DNA of 64,000 nt from Lasioglossum baleicum (lineage: Eukaryota > Arthropoda > Insecta > Hymenoptera > Halictidae), in assembly GCF_051020765.1 (NCBI RefSeq), contig NC_134943.1, forward strand, positions 7,626,001-7,690,000, read 5' to 3'. The translations under genes and the position numbers were made by a program. Below, piece by piece: positions 11,248-22,690 of this stretch (position 1 is its first letter; every line of letters begins with the position of its first letter). The notes beneath the pieces are model-generated. The model worked only from the letters and a program-made list of their open reading frames with translations, was not told the origin of the DNA and made no database searches.

Positions 11248-13399
11248 TGTTTTTTTCATTTTTTGGCAGTGACTCATCAAGTTCGTAGGGTTCAAGTAAA
11301 GTTCAGATTTTGAAAGGAAGGGTGATGAACGTAACGAAGCGGTTCCGACGACGAACGTCTGCCAGTGCCCGGTAATTAGGATTCTTCTAAAAAGCGCCGT
11401 TTTCCCGTCTGTCCTCGTGACGATTCCCACAGAGTCCCGATATTTCCCCGGCAATTATTAAATTACTTTTCAGCCGGGTATCTCGCGAGAGGTTAGCTCG
11501 AGCAGCACGACGAAGACCCGGAGCCCGGCGTTAATTGGAGTTTTAAGTTGTTCGAGAACTATTGACAGTTCGCGACGTCATATCGCGACGACGAAGCCGA
11601 GCTGTTTACTGGGTCGCCTGGACGAGAATAGACGGTAATAATAGGCTCGGATTAATGTTGCTGTGATTAAACACGCCGGAACGCCGCGAGAGACTCCGCG
11701 TAATTAAAACTCGAAACGCGCTAGACGCAACTTTACGAGCCCGCTGGGACAGACCGCTTTTATTTTTCTCGGAACTTCCTTCCTACCTAGTCTGAAACGT
11801 TGTTCAACCGTTTGCTGTACTTCATAAACAATGATTGAAATTTAAAAACATTATCAATTCGTTTCTGTTAAAGGATGGAACAAAAATATTGTGTTTGTTT
11901 AAAGAAACATTTTAAGTCGAGCGAGATGTTTCATGAAATTGGAGAAGCAGGAAAGAACATGGAAATTTGCGTAAATAATCGCGCAAAGCGGCACAGCTTA
12001 GTACGGGAAGTATTATATCCATAAAATGTTCTTTTTATGTTTCATGAAGAAGGCAGATCTCTTAATGACTTAATGATTTAATGAAATATTAAATCTTCTT
12101 CTTAGAAGATACAGAAATGTTTCCAAATATACTGGACAAGATAATACAAATATACAAGTTAATTCTATGCTTTCCTAACAGATTTTCAAACTGCAAAAAG
12201 ATTGAAAAGCCACTTGGTCTTATACGTTTTCTGAGTTCTCTTGGGAACGAATTTATCCAGGATCTGGTAATCTTTGAAATGAAATGGACATTTTATCGAA
12301 ATGCTTTCGGCTTCCGCTGAAATTAGTTTGGTTCCCGGGCTTTAAGTATTTCACTCGATCGACGATACACATCGAGCCCCGCTGATGGATGGGTAAAGTG
12401 TGCTAAGACCGTGTTAACTCCGCGAGGAATTAAGCTATCCCGGCTACCCCAAGGAGAGAACGCGAGGAACCATTTATATGCGTTAAGACGTCTTAGCTTT
12501 CTTAGGAGAAGTTTTAACGACCGCGGACAGGGAGTTTCACCGACCGTGGGGAGACCTCGTGAAAGTTTTAATCTTAGCCAACCGCAACCACGATTGAGCC
12601 TGCCGCCGTTTTCGCCCACGCACACCTCCACCCCGAATTCCTCGGAAAATCACGTGTCGACGACTGCGGAGTACCAATGAATTAACGTGCATTAGATAAC
12701 GAGCTGTCACCCCTGTTCGCACTCTCGTGAATTTTATTATCACGGAAATTCATATTTTTGTTAAAGATTTCAAGCTGTTCATTTTGCAGTTCTCTTGCCT
12801 TTCATTGGTACAATGAAATGATCCTGTTTGAGAATCGCATTGAACAGTGCAGGAAATGTTCGATCCCTCGCTGCGAATGCAACCTGTTCCACCGTGGCGA
12901 TTCAGTGTTGCTGCTCTAATTTTCCTAATGAGTTTAGAGGCGGTCCGCGTAGATTAATATCGCTTCATTACGCGGGATCTTGGCCCGTGGATCGGCAAAC
13001 AGCGACGAACCGGTGCGATCAAGCTCCTCGCCTCTCGCGATTGTGTTAATTAATACGCGTATAAGCGGAAAAACGGCCCAGCGTTGAAGCATATCGTGCC
13101 ACCCAGGAATGGAAGTAGGTTACATTATTCACCGATGTGGAATTATAGTCGTCTTTGACGGGGGAACGAGCGGAAACAAGACCTACATACGTTGAACTCG
13201 GATAAATCTTTGTTGTACTGTTTATCCATTAGGAAAATTGTTGGAGCTCAAAATATGTTGTTGTTATTCGAATTCCTGATTTTGGTCTCACTATGCATCG
13301 ACTTGTTTTACTGAAAAATGAACAACTTTGCTCTGATTCTTCTCGCATTTATTTTTAATCGTCCACGAGACAGTTATTATTTTAATTCGTGGTTTCAAG
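11248..13399. other. Non-coding stretch
   Basis: No exon, RNA gene or transposon end was recognised. Overlapping open frames near 12.3-12.7 kb on both strands lack domain signatures. Confidence 0.5.
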
Positions 13400-13509
13400 C
13401 AGGGACCATAACTGTTATAACCAAAAAGAAAAAAAGTCATCGAATAACAAGTATTTCATCGACTAATTTAATATTGGTTACAAATAAGTATTATAAGTAA
13501 CCGAAAAAT

Positions 13510-13665
13510 TTTTATCTTGTTGATAAATGTTATCGTTGAAAGAAATTCATTTCGATCACTTATAACAGTTGTCAATTAAAGAAATTTATTTCGATCTCTC
13601 GTAACAGTTATCGATGGGAGAAGTTTATTTCGGTCACTCATAACAGTTATTGATGAAGGAGATTT
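13510..13665 (+). repeat. Left subterminal tandem array of the hAT foldback element
   Basis: Roughly 40-bp units anchored on TAACAGTTRTCRATG with a following GAAATTTATTTCGATC. Subterminal repeats of this sort are often transposase-binding sites in hAT elements; here that is inference. Confidence 0.7.
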
Positions 13666-13944
13666 GTGATATTTATTATTAAATAGCACAACTTTCAAAC
13701 GGTAGACAATTAATTATTTCATAAATTTTTTATTCGTAAAATTCATTGCTACAATCCAAATTTAATGTGACAAACGAAAACAGATTTTGTGTTGTTCTTA
13801 TGGTCTGTTGATTCGTCTTGTTGTACGAAACCTTCTCAATGAGTTTCACAGGCTTGCTCCATCTGAAAAAGAGTAGACAACTCAATAATTAAATAAGCAA
13901 ACAATATGATTTTTCTTAACAATAATTATTATGAACAAGTGAAA

Positions 13945-14095
13945 AGAAATTCGATCATCGATAACTGTTATGAGCGATTGAAATAAATTTCTCTCATCGA
14001 CAACTGTTATGAGCGATCGAAACAGTTCTTCTTCATCGATAACAGTTATCGAGGAGGATCCAATTTTTTAAACATTAATAACTGTTATTTGTAAC
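13945..14095 (-). repeat. Right subterminal tandem array, inverted
   Basis: The reverse complement reads the same units (TAACAGTTGTCGATGAGAGA and TAACAGTTATCGATGATC) in opposite orientation to the left array, allowing the element to fold back on itself. Confidence 0.7.
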
Positions 14096-14252
14096 TAGAA
14101 AGTATAAAAACCGATATTTTTTAATCATTTTGTTCTTCGAATTTTTTTCTTTATGTTTTGTGTACATTATCTTAAATTTCAATAATAATCAGCTTTTCAT
14201 TAATGATGTTTATCGTAGAAAATTTTAGGATAACTTTTATTTTTGATCCCTG

Positions 14253-17200
14253 GTTTCAAGTCGTTCTTTTTCTCGTCCCTTGACAAAGGGCACCATTTTT
14301 TAGCGTCGCTTTCACCGAAGACAAGCCCACAGAAGGATTTCGAACTCTGAGGAGGAATCAACCGGGAGGAATTTGTTTAACATTCATTATTGAACGTGGA
14401 CCGTGAAAGCGGCTCAAAGACCTCAAACGTCTTATTTCCAGCAGCTCGAAGAAAAATCCCCGACGGGAAAAAATGTGTTCTCGCATACAGGATGCCGTTT
14501 GAAATAATCACGCTGAGTTGCTGAGTAACTATAGTTCGCTCCCATTCACCGGGCCGAGGAAATTCGTTGCTCCGGCCGCTCTCGTTGCATAAATACCTCT
14601 GCTCATAAAGAATATTCCCTGCTTCTTGTCAGTGAAATCTGTTATGATTCGAGCCGGAGAAATTCTTAAAGTTGAAAGTTTGACGAAAGACGCGATGAAG
14701 ATCAGGATAGAGAGAAATTACTTTCAGATTCGCGTTTGAAGTCCGGAACCCCAATAAGAATCAGTTTAAATGTTCGTTGCGATAAAATTCAGGTTGACCA
14801 GTGTTACCGTTTCCACAGTTCAGCAATTTTAGGTTTCCGTTCAAGCGGAACGAGCTCTCTGGAGCGAATATTCCGCGACAAAGAAGTTAATCGAGGATAT
14901 CCAGCGTGCGATCGGCGATTCCCGTGGCTGGTTAAAAAATTCCGTTTGCAAACACAGGCAGCGGTCATTTGCGAGCGGCGGAGAACACACGAATAAAATC
15001 GAAATAATCTAGATTAATCAGGAAGTCACGGTGAATCGAAACGAACGTTCGGTCCAGGCCGCGTTTTAATATCGCCGATATAAAATGTACCCGGGGCGAC
15101 GGGGGATGGATGTATTAATACCAGGGACCGAGCCTCGGCGTTTCATTAGCCGTGAAAGGACCATTTCCAAACAGGCCGGTGTATTTCATCTGGAAAAATA
15201 TTCGACGCTTTAATCAAGGGTGATCATTCGTTCCTCGATTGATTTCAACCCCTGTCCCGTTGTTGTTATTTTCCGATCGAGGAGAGAGAACCTGTGCGCC
15301 TATCTGTGTCCCTCCACGCAACAATCGATAATTATCTCTCTCTCTATCGCTCTCTTTCTCTATGTGTGAGTGTGTGTGCGTTCTCTCGCGGATTTCTCTA
15401 ATTAGCCGGCACTGTTCCGACACGTCACACGTCAAGAACCATTAAAGAATGTTCGGGGGCCGAGGGTATCATGAAAATTTCTCCGGCAACGCCGGAGTCG
15501 TTTAAAAACTAATCTCCCGTCCATTAAAAAGTTGTAACGAGTCGTCCAACTTTCCTTCGCGCTGCCCGTCCGCGCTTGCCGACCAAAAAATATCTCTCCG
15601 CCCTCTTTCAACGTCAAACGTACGCGAAATTTCCACCCTTCATCCGCCATCCTCCGTCCTTCCCGCCCCGCACTATCCCCGCGACGAAGATTCACGCTCA
15701 TCCTTCGCGAGCGTGCGAAAAACGAACGCGACGAGATATTTACGGGGAAAGCGGTTTTTAATACACTTTCGCTGAAAGAGAGCGAGTCGTTCGCTCGCGC
15801 GATCCGCGAGCCTGGAGAACTCTTGTTTCGGAAAACCCAACCCCGCGGGTTTACGAGCGTTCACCTGAAAACTTGGCAAAGGCGGATTATCGCGGAATCT
15901 ATTCGTTTTTTCGCGCGTCTGTTCTTTACGCTGCCTGTCAACGCGAGCGCGGAATACGACGCGCCAACATTTATCGAACAACCAACGACCCTACGAGATC
16001 GTCCGACCATGGGCAAACTCGTTTCACTTGCTTTTTGCATATTTGGCTTTCAGCGGATTTCAGAGTTCGATTGTAGATTTCCGAGTTAATGGACAGCTAT
16101 GTGGAGTCTGCTTCCACTTACTAGTCCTGTCTGACTGTGTACTAACATCTGCTACTGACTTCTTTGTTCCTTCATTAGTCGATGCTTCGTACACTCTCGT
16201 GCGATGTTTCAAAGTCTGATTAAATATGGAGTTTGTCCTCTATCTGGCTTTCGTATCCATGCCATGGCGGACCAAATTAGATCTGTTTCTACTTCCTGAC
16301 TCGATCCAATTCTGCAGACTGTCCTATTCGACTGTTTTTTCTTGTTCACGCGGCTCCGTTAATTAATAGAAAGCCCGCGGGCCGTTTCTTCGCGGATGCG
16401 TTGAATTATGACGGGAATAAAGTTTCGTTTATGAAGTTCCCAGGATTTATCTCGCGCGGACGAGTCATAGCACTGGGTAAATAAACGAATACGCACTCGG
16501 CCGACGCCGTTCCCCTCGCTCTCTAATAAAATTCTGCGGTCATTGTTCCCGGGCTCTCGAACCCGCCGGTTCAAACTGCTCCCGGCGATAGAACAAAACG
16601 CCGTCGGACGTATCCGGATGGCATTGTTGCGTCCGAGCGACGCGTAATCTGGATTCGACCGCCATTAAGTCGAAAATGTCGCGGGATCCCGACGATGACA
16701 ACTACGAGGACGACGACGACGACGACGACAGTAGGAGGGACAAGTCAATAAAGTAACGGGAGACAAAAGAGCGCGAATAACAAAAGAGTTGCCTGCAGGA
16801 CAAATAAGTTCGGTTATAAAGCAGCTGCTCTCGCGGTATAAAAGACGGCAGTTAAGACGCTGCCGATGGGTTTGTGTGCGCGTACACGACGACAGAGGTA
16901 TACAGAGGCAAAAGTGGACGGGAAAACAGAAGGGCAGAGAGACAGAGAAAGAACGAGAAAGAGACAGTCCACGTGATACAACGGAGCTATCGAAGTCGCG
17001 AAAAGCGAAGAGTTAAAACGGAACAAGGGAAAACACCATTGTGGAATATTACATTTCTACCCTTTGCCCGGCCGTTTGTCGCGGCAGCTTCGCCGGGGTT
17101 AGTCGTTGAACAAACTCATCTTCTCCAGAATGGGAATAAATGAAGCGGAACACCGGAGACCCGCTGGAAACGTATAAATGTTTCACGAATTTTTCAAGGC

Positions 17201-17989
17201 GACCCGGCTGCCGGACTTGGAGCGGGATAATCTTGGGATACCGTAATTCCTCTAATATCGAAAGCCGTGACAGTATTTGCGCCACAGCAAAAGTAGCTCC
17301 TCCCGCGTAATTCTTCTCGTAAAACGTTGCACATAGTCTAGAAAAAATAATTCGTGTCTGACCAAAGGCATACCTCGATCACTAGATTGCAGATTTAATG
17401 CATTTATAGTGAATGAGCACAATAATCAGCGAATTTCCCGCCGGATTAGCTTAGGTAATGGAACGAATTAGCGTCCGAAGCTGTTACGATGATAAGTAAC
17501 ACTCTATCTGATTGTAACGAGCGTCATGAACATTTCTCTTATTATTTTCCCGGTATTGTGTCCATGAAGGAGCAAATGGCGGGGAGGCGACGGTGAAATC
17601 CAAATAATTGCGCGTGCTAGGTCTAACGACACAGCAATTGCACCGATAATACAGTGGCCGGCAATCTCGCGGGCAAGTGGTCGCGAGCCCCGCTGCATGA
17701 TTTATCGGTCAGGAAATTGACAATTAGCCGGGCCGGATCGATGCGACCAGAGCTTTTGGCAAGAAGCGTGTGTCGGACGGTGACTGTAATTTAATACCAC
17801 GCCGAGTCGAACCAGATTGAGACTGACAACTGAGAAACACCGGGACAAATCGGAGTGTACCTCCGAATCTGTCAGTTGTCTGGATCAATTTGTTTCGCCC
17901 GCGGACAGGTCAAACAATGAATAAAACAAGATACAAATGTAGAATTAACAAGACATTGAATTGGAGCCACGGATAATAATACCAGTCGA
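14253..17989. other. Non-coding stretch
   Basis: It contains a (GAC)n run at 16708-16729, CT/GT-rich simple sequence at 15335-15385, a MITE-end motif at 17383-17404 and a compact nested inverted repeat at 17825-17880. No gene was recognised. Confidence 0.5.
16708..16729. repeat. (GAC)7 microsatellite
   Basis: An uninterrupted GAC tract of about 22 nt. Confidence 0.9.
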
Positions 17990-18540
17990 AATATTCATCA
18001 AAAATTCATCGGTCAAGTAGTACAGCTCTGTAATTGGGCTGACAAGTAGTACAGGTCTGTAATTACACCGACAGGTAGCACACGTTTACCGGAAAATGTC
18101 AAACAAGTAGTGCACACAATCTGGCCCGCATCTACAATGTATCAGGCGCGAGTAGTACGGATTCACAATTTCTAAAACTAACAGTACAGGTCTACAAATA
18201 ATCAGACAGGTGGTACAAGTCTACAAATAATCAGGCACCTACAGATCTACATTCATAAAAGTCAGACCGGTAGTACATATGTATAATTTCTCAGGGAAGT
18301 AGTACAGATTTAACATTGATCAGACAAATGAAATAGATAATCTGAAACTAGTAGTACAGGTCTACAAATAATCAGACAGGTGGTACAAGTCTACAAATAA
18401 TCAGGCACCTACAGATCTACATTTATAAAAGTCAGAGACCGGTAGTACATATTTAAAATTTCTCAGGGGAGTAGTACAGTTTTAACATTGATCAGACAAA
18501 TGGAACAGATAATCCACATTTCAGACAAGTCCTGTGATCA
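17990..18540. repeat. 29-bp minisatellite with 170-bp higher-order duplication
   Basis: Units of about 29 bp start near GACARGTAGTACAGGTCTAC and end near AAATAATCA, repeated some 15-18 times with divergence. A block of about six units (18181-18350) is repeated with few changes at 18351-18525. The 170-bp period is visible from AGTACAGGTCTACAAATAAT at 18183 and 18353. Confidence 0.85.
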
Positions 18541-19881
18541 AACACTGGGTTAGGGAAATAATTTTCTAGAGTGATTTAACGATTCACTGCAATGTTTCAA
18601 ATCAGGAGAGAATTCTCTTTTTAACAATAGTACTCACTCTTTTAGCCTGATAAATTCTTTCGGATGCAGCCTCGTTTAAAAAACATAACCCAGGATCCTC
18701 GTCAGCTGTCCCCACCTAACGATAGTTCCGCTAACGATCGCGATCTCCACGGGAAATAAGGAAACACCGGGTCCCCCCTAATCGCGAGATTGAAGCGGTC
18801 TAATGAACACTTCCGGTCTCGCTTGGCTGCGGAAAACTCGCCTCGGAAAAAGACGTTCCCCGTGGGCTCCGCGTGTGTCTTACCGCCTCGTGGCGATTAC
18901 CGTCGTTATCCTCGCGCGCTCGGTTTACGGTCTCTCCGCGCGAACAATGCCATGCCCCGGCTTAAGTGCCGATGTATATCATGGTATCTCGGCCCCATTA
19001 GAACGATCCGCGCGTGTGCTTCGAATGTGCGTTAAATATTCCCCGCCCGCAACTGTTCCGAATTACTCCGGCGTTTTGCTATCGCGATGTAACAATAATA
19101 GTTCGCCGCCTAATCGCGTCTAATAGCTCGGCGAACAAACAAAGTAATTACCCGGAACGGTGAATCCAAACTGAGGGCAATTCTTGAACGAAAGAACCGA
19201 GATTTTCGTACCTTTTACGACGGTGGTCGACCTATTCCACTGCTGCCGCAAGATAACTGGCTATGCCCTATGATTACACTGGTTTGACCCGTGGTTGGCC
19301 TGTACTGCTTGCCTGATCAATGATATACTACTCGTTTGAGCACTGTCTGGTTCGTATATTTACACTACTGGTATGGACAGATATCGACTTATGACGTATG
19401 CCTGAATGATGATTGATTTTAATGATCGTACTCTATGAAAAAAAGCCTTCTATTGTTCTTCTTTCAGTAACAATATGGAAAACTGATCTAATTTATTCTC
19501 ACAATCCAGAGGTTGTCTTATTTCGTCTCGAACAAAAGGAGGTAGGATAGTATGGATATCTTTTGTCGAAAGGGCACAAACAAAGCGGAGAGAGCTCGAA
19601 TTTGTGTAACCGACGTTACATCTGTCCAAGGATGTGAGCTCTACGAGCTGATCCCGGCGCTCGGTAAAGTGATTTTCGACTGTCTCGTCTGGAATAAAAC
19701 ACAACGACGGGATCCCGGCTAGGCGAGGAATCCCGAAGAAGAAGAAGAAGAGGAAGAGAAGAGGGTTGTCCATCATTCTCGTTATTACAGAAACGAATCT
19801 CGTAAAACGCGGTATTTCATCGGTGGCCCCGTAGAAATTTTTACTGCGTCCCGACGGAGCCTGCTTCGCCGAGATGGAGAA

Positions 19882-19885
<4 letters not shown>
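18541..19885. other. Non-coding stretch
   Basis: No exon was recognised. Between 19260 and 19400 there are scattered inverted matches to the 18-kb minisatellite unit (CTGTACTGCTTGCCTGATCA). A short GAA run lies at 19735-19750. Confidence 0.45.

Positions 19886-19941
<56 letters not shown>
19886..19941. repeat. (AG)28 microsatellite
   Basis: An uninterrupted AG/GA tract of 56 nt, the longest dinucleotide run in the window. It generates long poly-(Ser-Leu) and poly-(Arg-Glu) open frames that are not genes. Confidence 0.98.
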
Positions 19942-19945
<4 letters not shown>

Positions 19946-22048
19946 GACAGAAATTTGCAAAGTATGCGTCGGAGGACGAAACGAGAACGCGAAGGACCCC
20001 TGGTCCTCGTGTCCGGGACAAAACGCAAGGACAAAGGCCGAAAAAGGGGAGCGGGAAGACGGAACAGGGTTTTCGTAGATGCAGTAAGTGGCGACTCTAT
20101 TATTCCACTTACATTCCATTACGAAGGAGTGCTCGAGAGCAGGGACGGTCTGGTCTCGCAGCTCCTCGTGCACGGACGCGGCCACCCTATTCCAAAGTTA
20201 AACTCCACCTCCCGCCATTACGAGTCGAGTAAAGCTGTTTATAGCGTTTAGCAGCAGATGCTACACTCGTAACAGCTTGCAAATGAAAACGATCCTGCTC
20301 TACCCCGCCTCTCCTCTCTCAGCCGAGTGCGAGCCCCGAAAACCTGGCCCCTCCCGGCCATCCCAGAAACTGCGCGAAAGAGAACGTCGAAAGAGCGCCA
20401 CGCCTTTTCACCGAATCCAGAATAATTCCTTTTGTTTACCATAGCCGGCTGCGCTCCCCCAACGGAGACCGTGTCTGCCTCCACTTTCGGAGCCGAACCT
20501 TCGGCAATTAACTCGTTCTGTAGTGTTAGCCGGGTGATTATCTGCTGCCGTCTTCTCAACCCCCGCGGGAGCTCGTTTACACGCTCCCCTGCGGCGACAT
20601 CGTTGTAAAAGCCGCTCGAAGAACCTGAAAATTACTGAACTTTTAAGTGGAATTTCATTGCCACCTCACACAACGTACCCGTTCACGAAAATCTAATGAA
20701 TCGTTGTCTCAATATTGATTGAGACCAGCGCGCATGAAATTGTTTCACGATTGTAGACTGTATTCCCTAAGAACAATCGACAAAATAGACAAATTAATTA
20801 ATCTCCAAACACGCGACAACGACGAAGAACCGCAGTACAGTCTGTAAATGCAAATGTTATCAGAGACACAGTAGATTCCAAGTAGTGCAAACCCAGTTTA
20901 GTCGGGCACGAATAATTAAACGCTCAACCGAATACTCTCTCTCTCTCTCTGTCTCTCTCTCCCTGTCCCGAGAAAATATTTCAAGTAAAAATACTCAACG
21001 CTCACACGGTCCATGGTTCAAACAATCACAGTGTCTATCAAGTCCCCAGCAAAAAATGTCTCGTTTTAATTGCAATTAGTCTAATGAAAGAATAGCGGAC
21101 GATTTTCGACCAAGTTCCACCAGGAACGTCGACGGAACCACGCAGCGCTCGACTCCTCGCAATTATAAATAACCGCAACGCGAACCCTGTGTAGAAAAGA
21201 AACGTACGAGCTCACGGCGAGACACGTGATGAATAAACGACGCCTATAAAAATAATTTATTGGCTCGCAGCGAGCGCGGTTTTCGCGGACAGTAATTCAT
21301 CATGCAGGAGCTCGGCTTACATCTGCCTCGCGTATAGTTCGTTGGATCGTTGCGAGCTCGAATGCTGTCCTCGAACATTCGTTTCCCTTGTAAAGAGTAG
21401 AACGTCATTGCAGGGAGACAGTATTTTCGAAGGGACATATAAATGCCTGGCCGTTAGCCGGGATCCCAGAGCCGAGAGCACATTTTCCGCAGTAACGTGA
21501 AATGGCGCTCGTGAGAACCGAGCAGATGACGCGAACACACCGTTTTCCAAAGGGAAAGTGATAACGTTTGCGTTTTGCCAACGCAGCGCGGCGGCCGGAA
21601 GTGACACGGCCAAGTTCAGCCGCGCAGGATAACGTCATTAAACTCGCGATCAGTCGTGACGAATCGCTTTTGTCGGCTCTCCTTGATTCCCACGGTAGAA
21701 TCAATATTATCCTGTCTGACCAGTGGCCGGGCTATTCTACTGCTTATGCAACGCCCGACGTCTGATTACGGGCCGACCTAATTTGCTGACCAGCTCGAAA
21801 CAACGTGCATTCTACCTGTCTGACTAATAGCGATGCTGTTCTACTTGCACGATGCAGTTGAACAACGGGAACGAAACTTTCCGGGATATTCCTGCCAGGA
21901 GAATTTAATTGTTGCGGTCTCTTCGAACGTCGACTGGACATTAATATTTATACATATTAACATATAAAAAATGTTTAAGAAGTTACGAAAGAAATAATTT
22001 AATATAATTTGATCGGCACCACAGTTAAATTGCTAGAACACTAAAAAA
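19942..22048. other. Non-coding stretch
   Basis: No gene-like signal was found. A short CT tract at 20935-20960 is present. All open frames are short and unrecognised. Confidence 0.5.
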
Positions 22049-22690
22049 TTGGGCTGCTCTTTACTTTACCGGACTCAAAATTTCTGCCTTTCGCCTAATC
22101 CAGTAGATTTGTATCCGGGCGGTTGCAGGTCGAAGTTTCGATCCTGTAGGATCAATGGTTCAGTAGTTATGCTTGCTTAAAGTTGTGCATTTTTCAGTGT
22201 TTTTGACAGGTAAGGGCGTCGCCATATTATGGTGAATATATCATATTATGATAATGTAGAGCGGGTATTGCGATTGTTGCTTGAATTTTGGATGACATGG
22301 CCACGATGTTGCGTTTTAACTGGTTTGGTTAGTTCTGGGTTAGGTTTTTGTAAATATATTTTCCATGGTATTTCTTCTCCAACATTTTCTGAGATATTTT
22401 GTCTATATTGACGATATTACTGTGTGCACTTGCTGCCATCTAGCGGTTCTGCTCGGTAAGCGGCTCGCGATCGTCACTACAAACCAATATGGCGGCGCCC
22501 TTACCTGTCAAAAACACTGCAGATTTGTCAACTTGAAGCAAGCATATCTCCTGAACCATTGATCCTACAGGATCGAAACTTCGATCTGCAGCCGCCCCGG
22601 GTACAAATCTACTGGATTACATACCAAATACATCATAATTTATAGGAGAAAGGCACAAATTTTCAATCCGGTAAAGTAAAGTTTACCCAA
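22049..22690. mobile_element. Long-TIR element, copy 1 (about 640 bp)
   Basis: Inverted arms of about 180-200 bp (about 22049-22232 and 22488-22690) begin TTGGG and share CTTTACTTTACCGGA, CCAGTAGATTTGTA, a GATCCTGTAGGATC palindrome, ATGGTTCAG and TTTTTGACAGGTAAGGGCG. The interior (22233-22487) has no recognisable coding sequence. A second copy lies at 34958-35487. The flanking target duplication could not be settled, so the superfamily is not assigned. Confidence 0.85.
22434..22446 (-). promoter_or_regulatory. CTCF-like motif (CCGCTAGATGGCA on minus strand)
   Basis: TGCCATCTAGCGG on the plus strand. It is identical to the 13-mer in the other copy of this element at 35140-35152. Functional binding is untested. 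Confidence 0.4.

Larger units (their letters stand above)
13400..14252. mobile_element. Foldback hAT-type element, 853 bp, 8-bp target duplication
   Basis: The element starts CAGGGA and ends TCCCTG, with exact 8-bp flanking repeats GTTTCAAG (13392-13399 and 14253-14260). Ends of the form CAGGG and an 8-bp duplication with T at position 2 and A at position 7 are hallmarks of the hAT superfamily. Each arm carries tandem units of about 40 bp (TAACAGTTATCGATG, then GAAATTTATTTCGATC and CTCA). Three to four units lie at 13510-13665 and the inverted set at 13945-14095. The 280-bp centre is AT-rich and non-coding. It must be non-autonomous; the structure resembles Drosophila FB elements in design. 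Confidence 0.85.

Noticed and set aside
16558..16580. GGTTCAAACT near TCGAACCC, resembling a tRNA B box
   Set aside because: No matching A box, acceptor stem or cloverleaf could be built around it.
19450..20034. 194-codon minus-strand frame with a Ser-Leu repeat
   Set aside because: It is produced by the (AG)28 tract, which is open in several frames on both strands.
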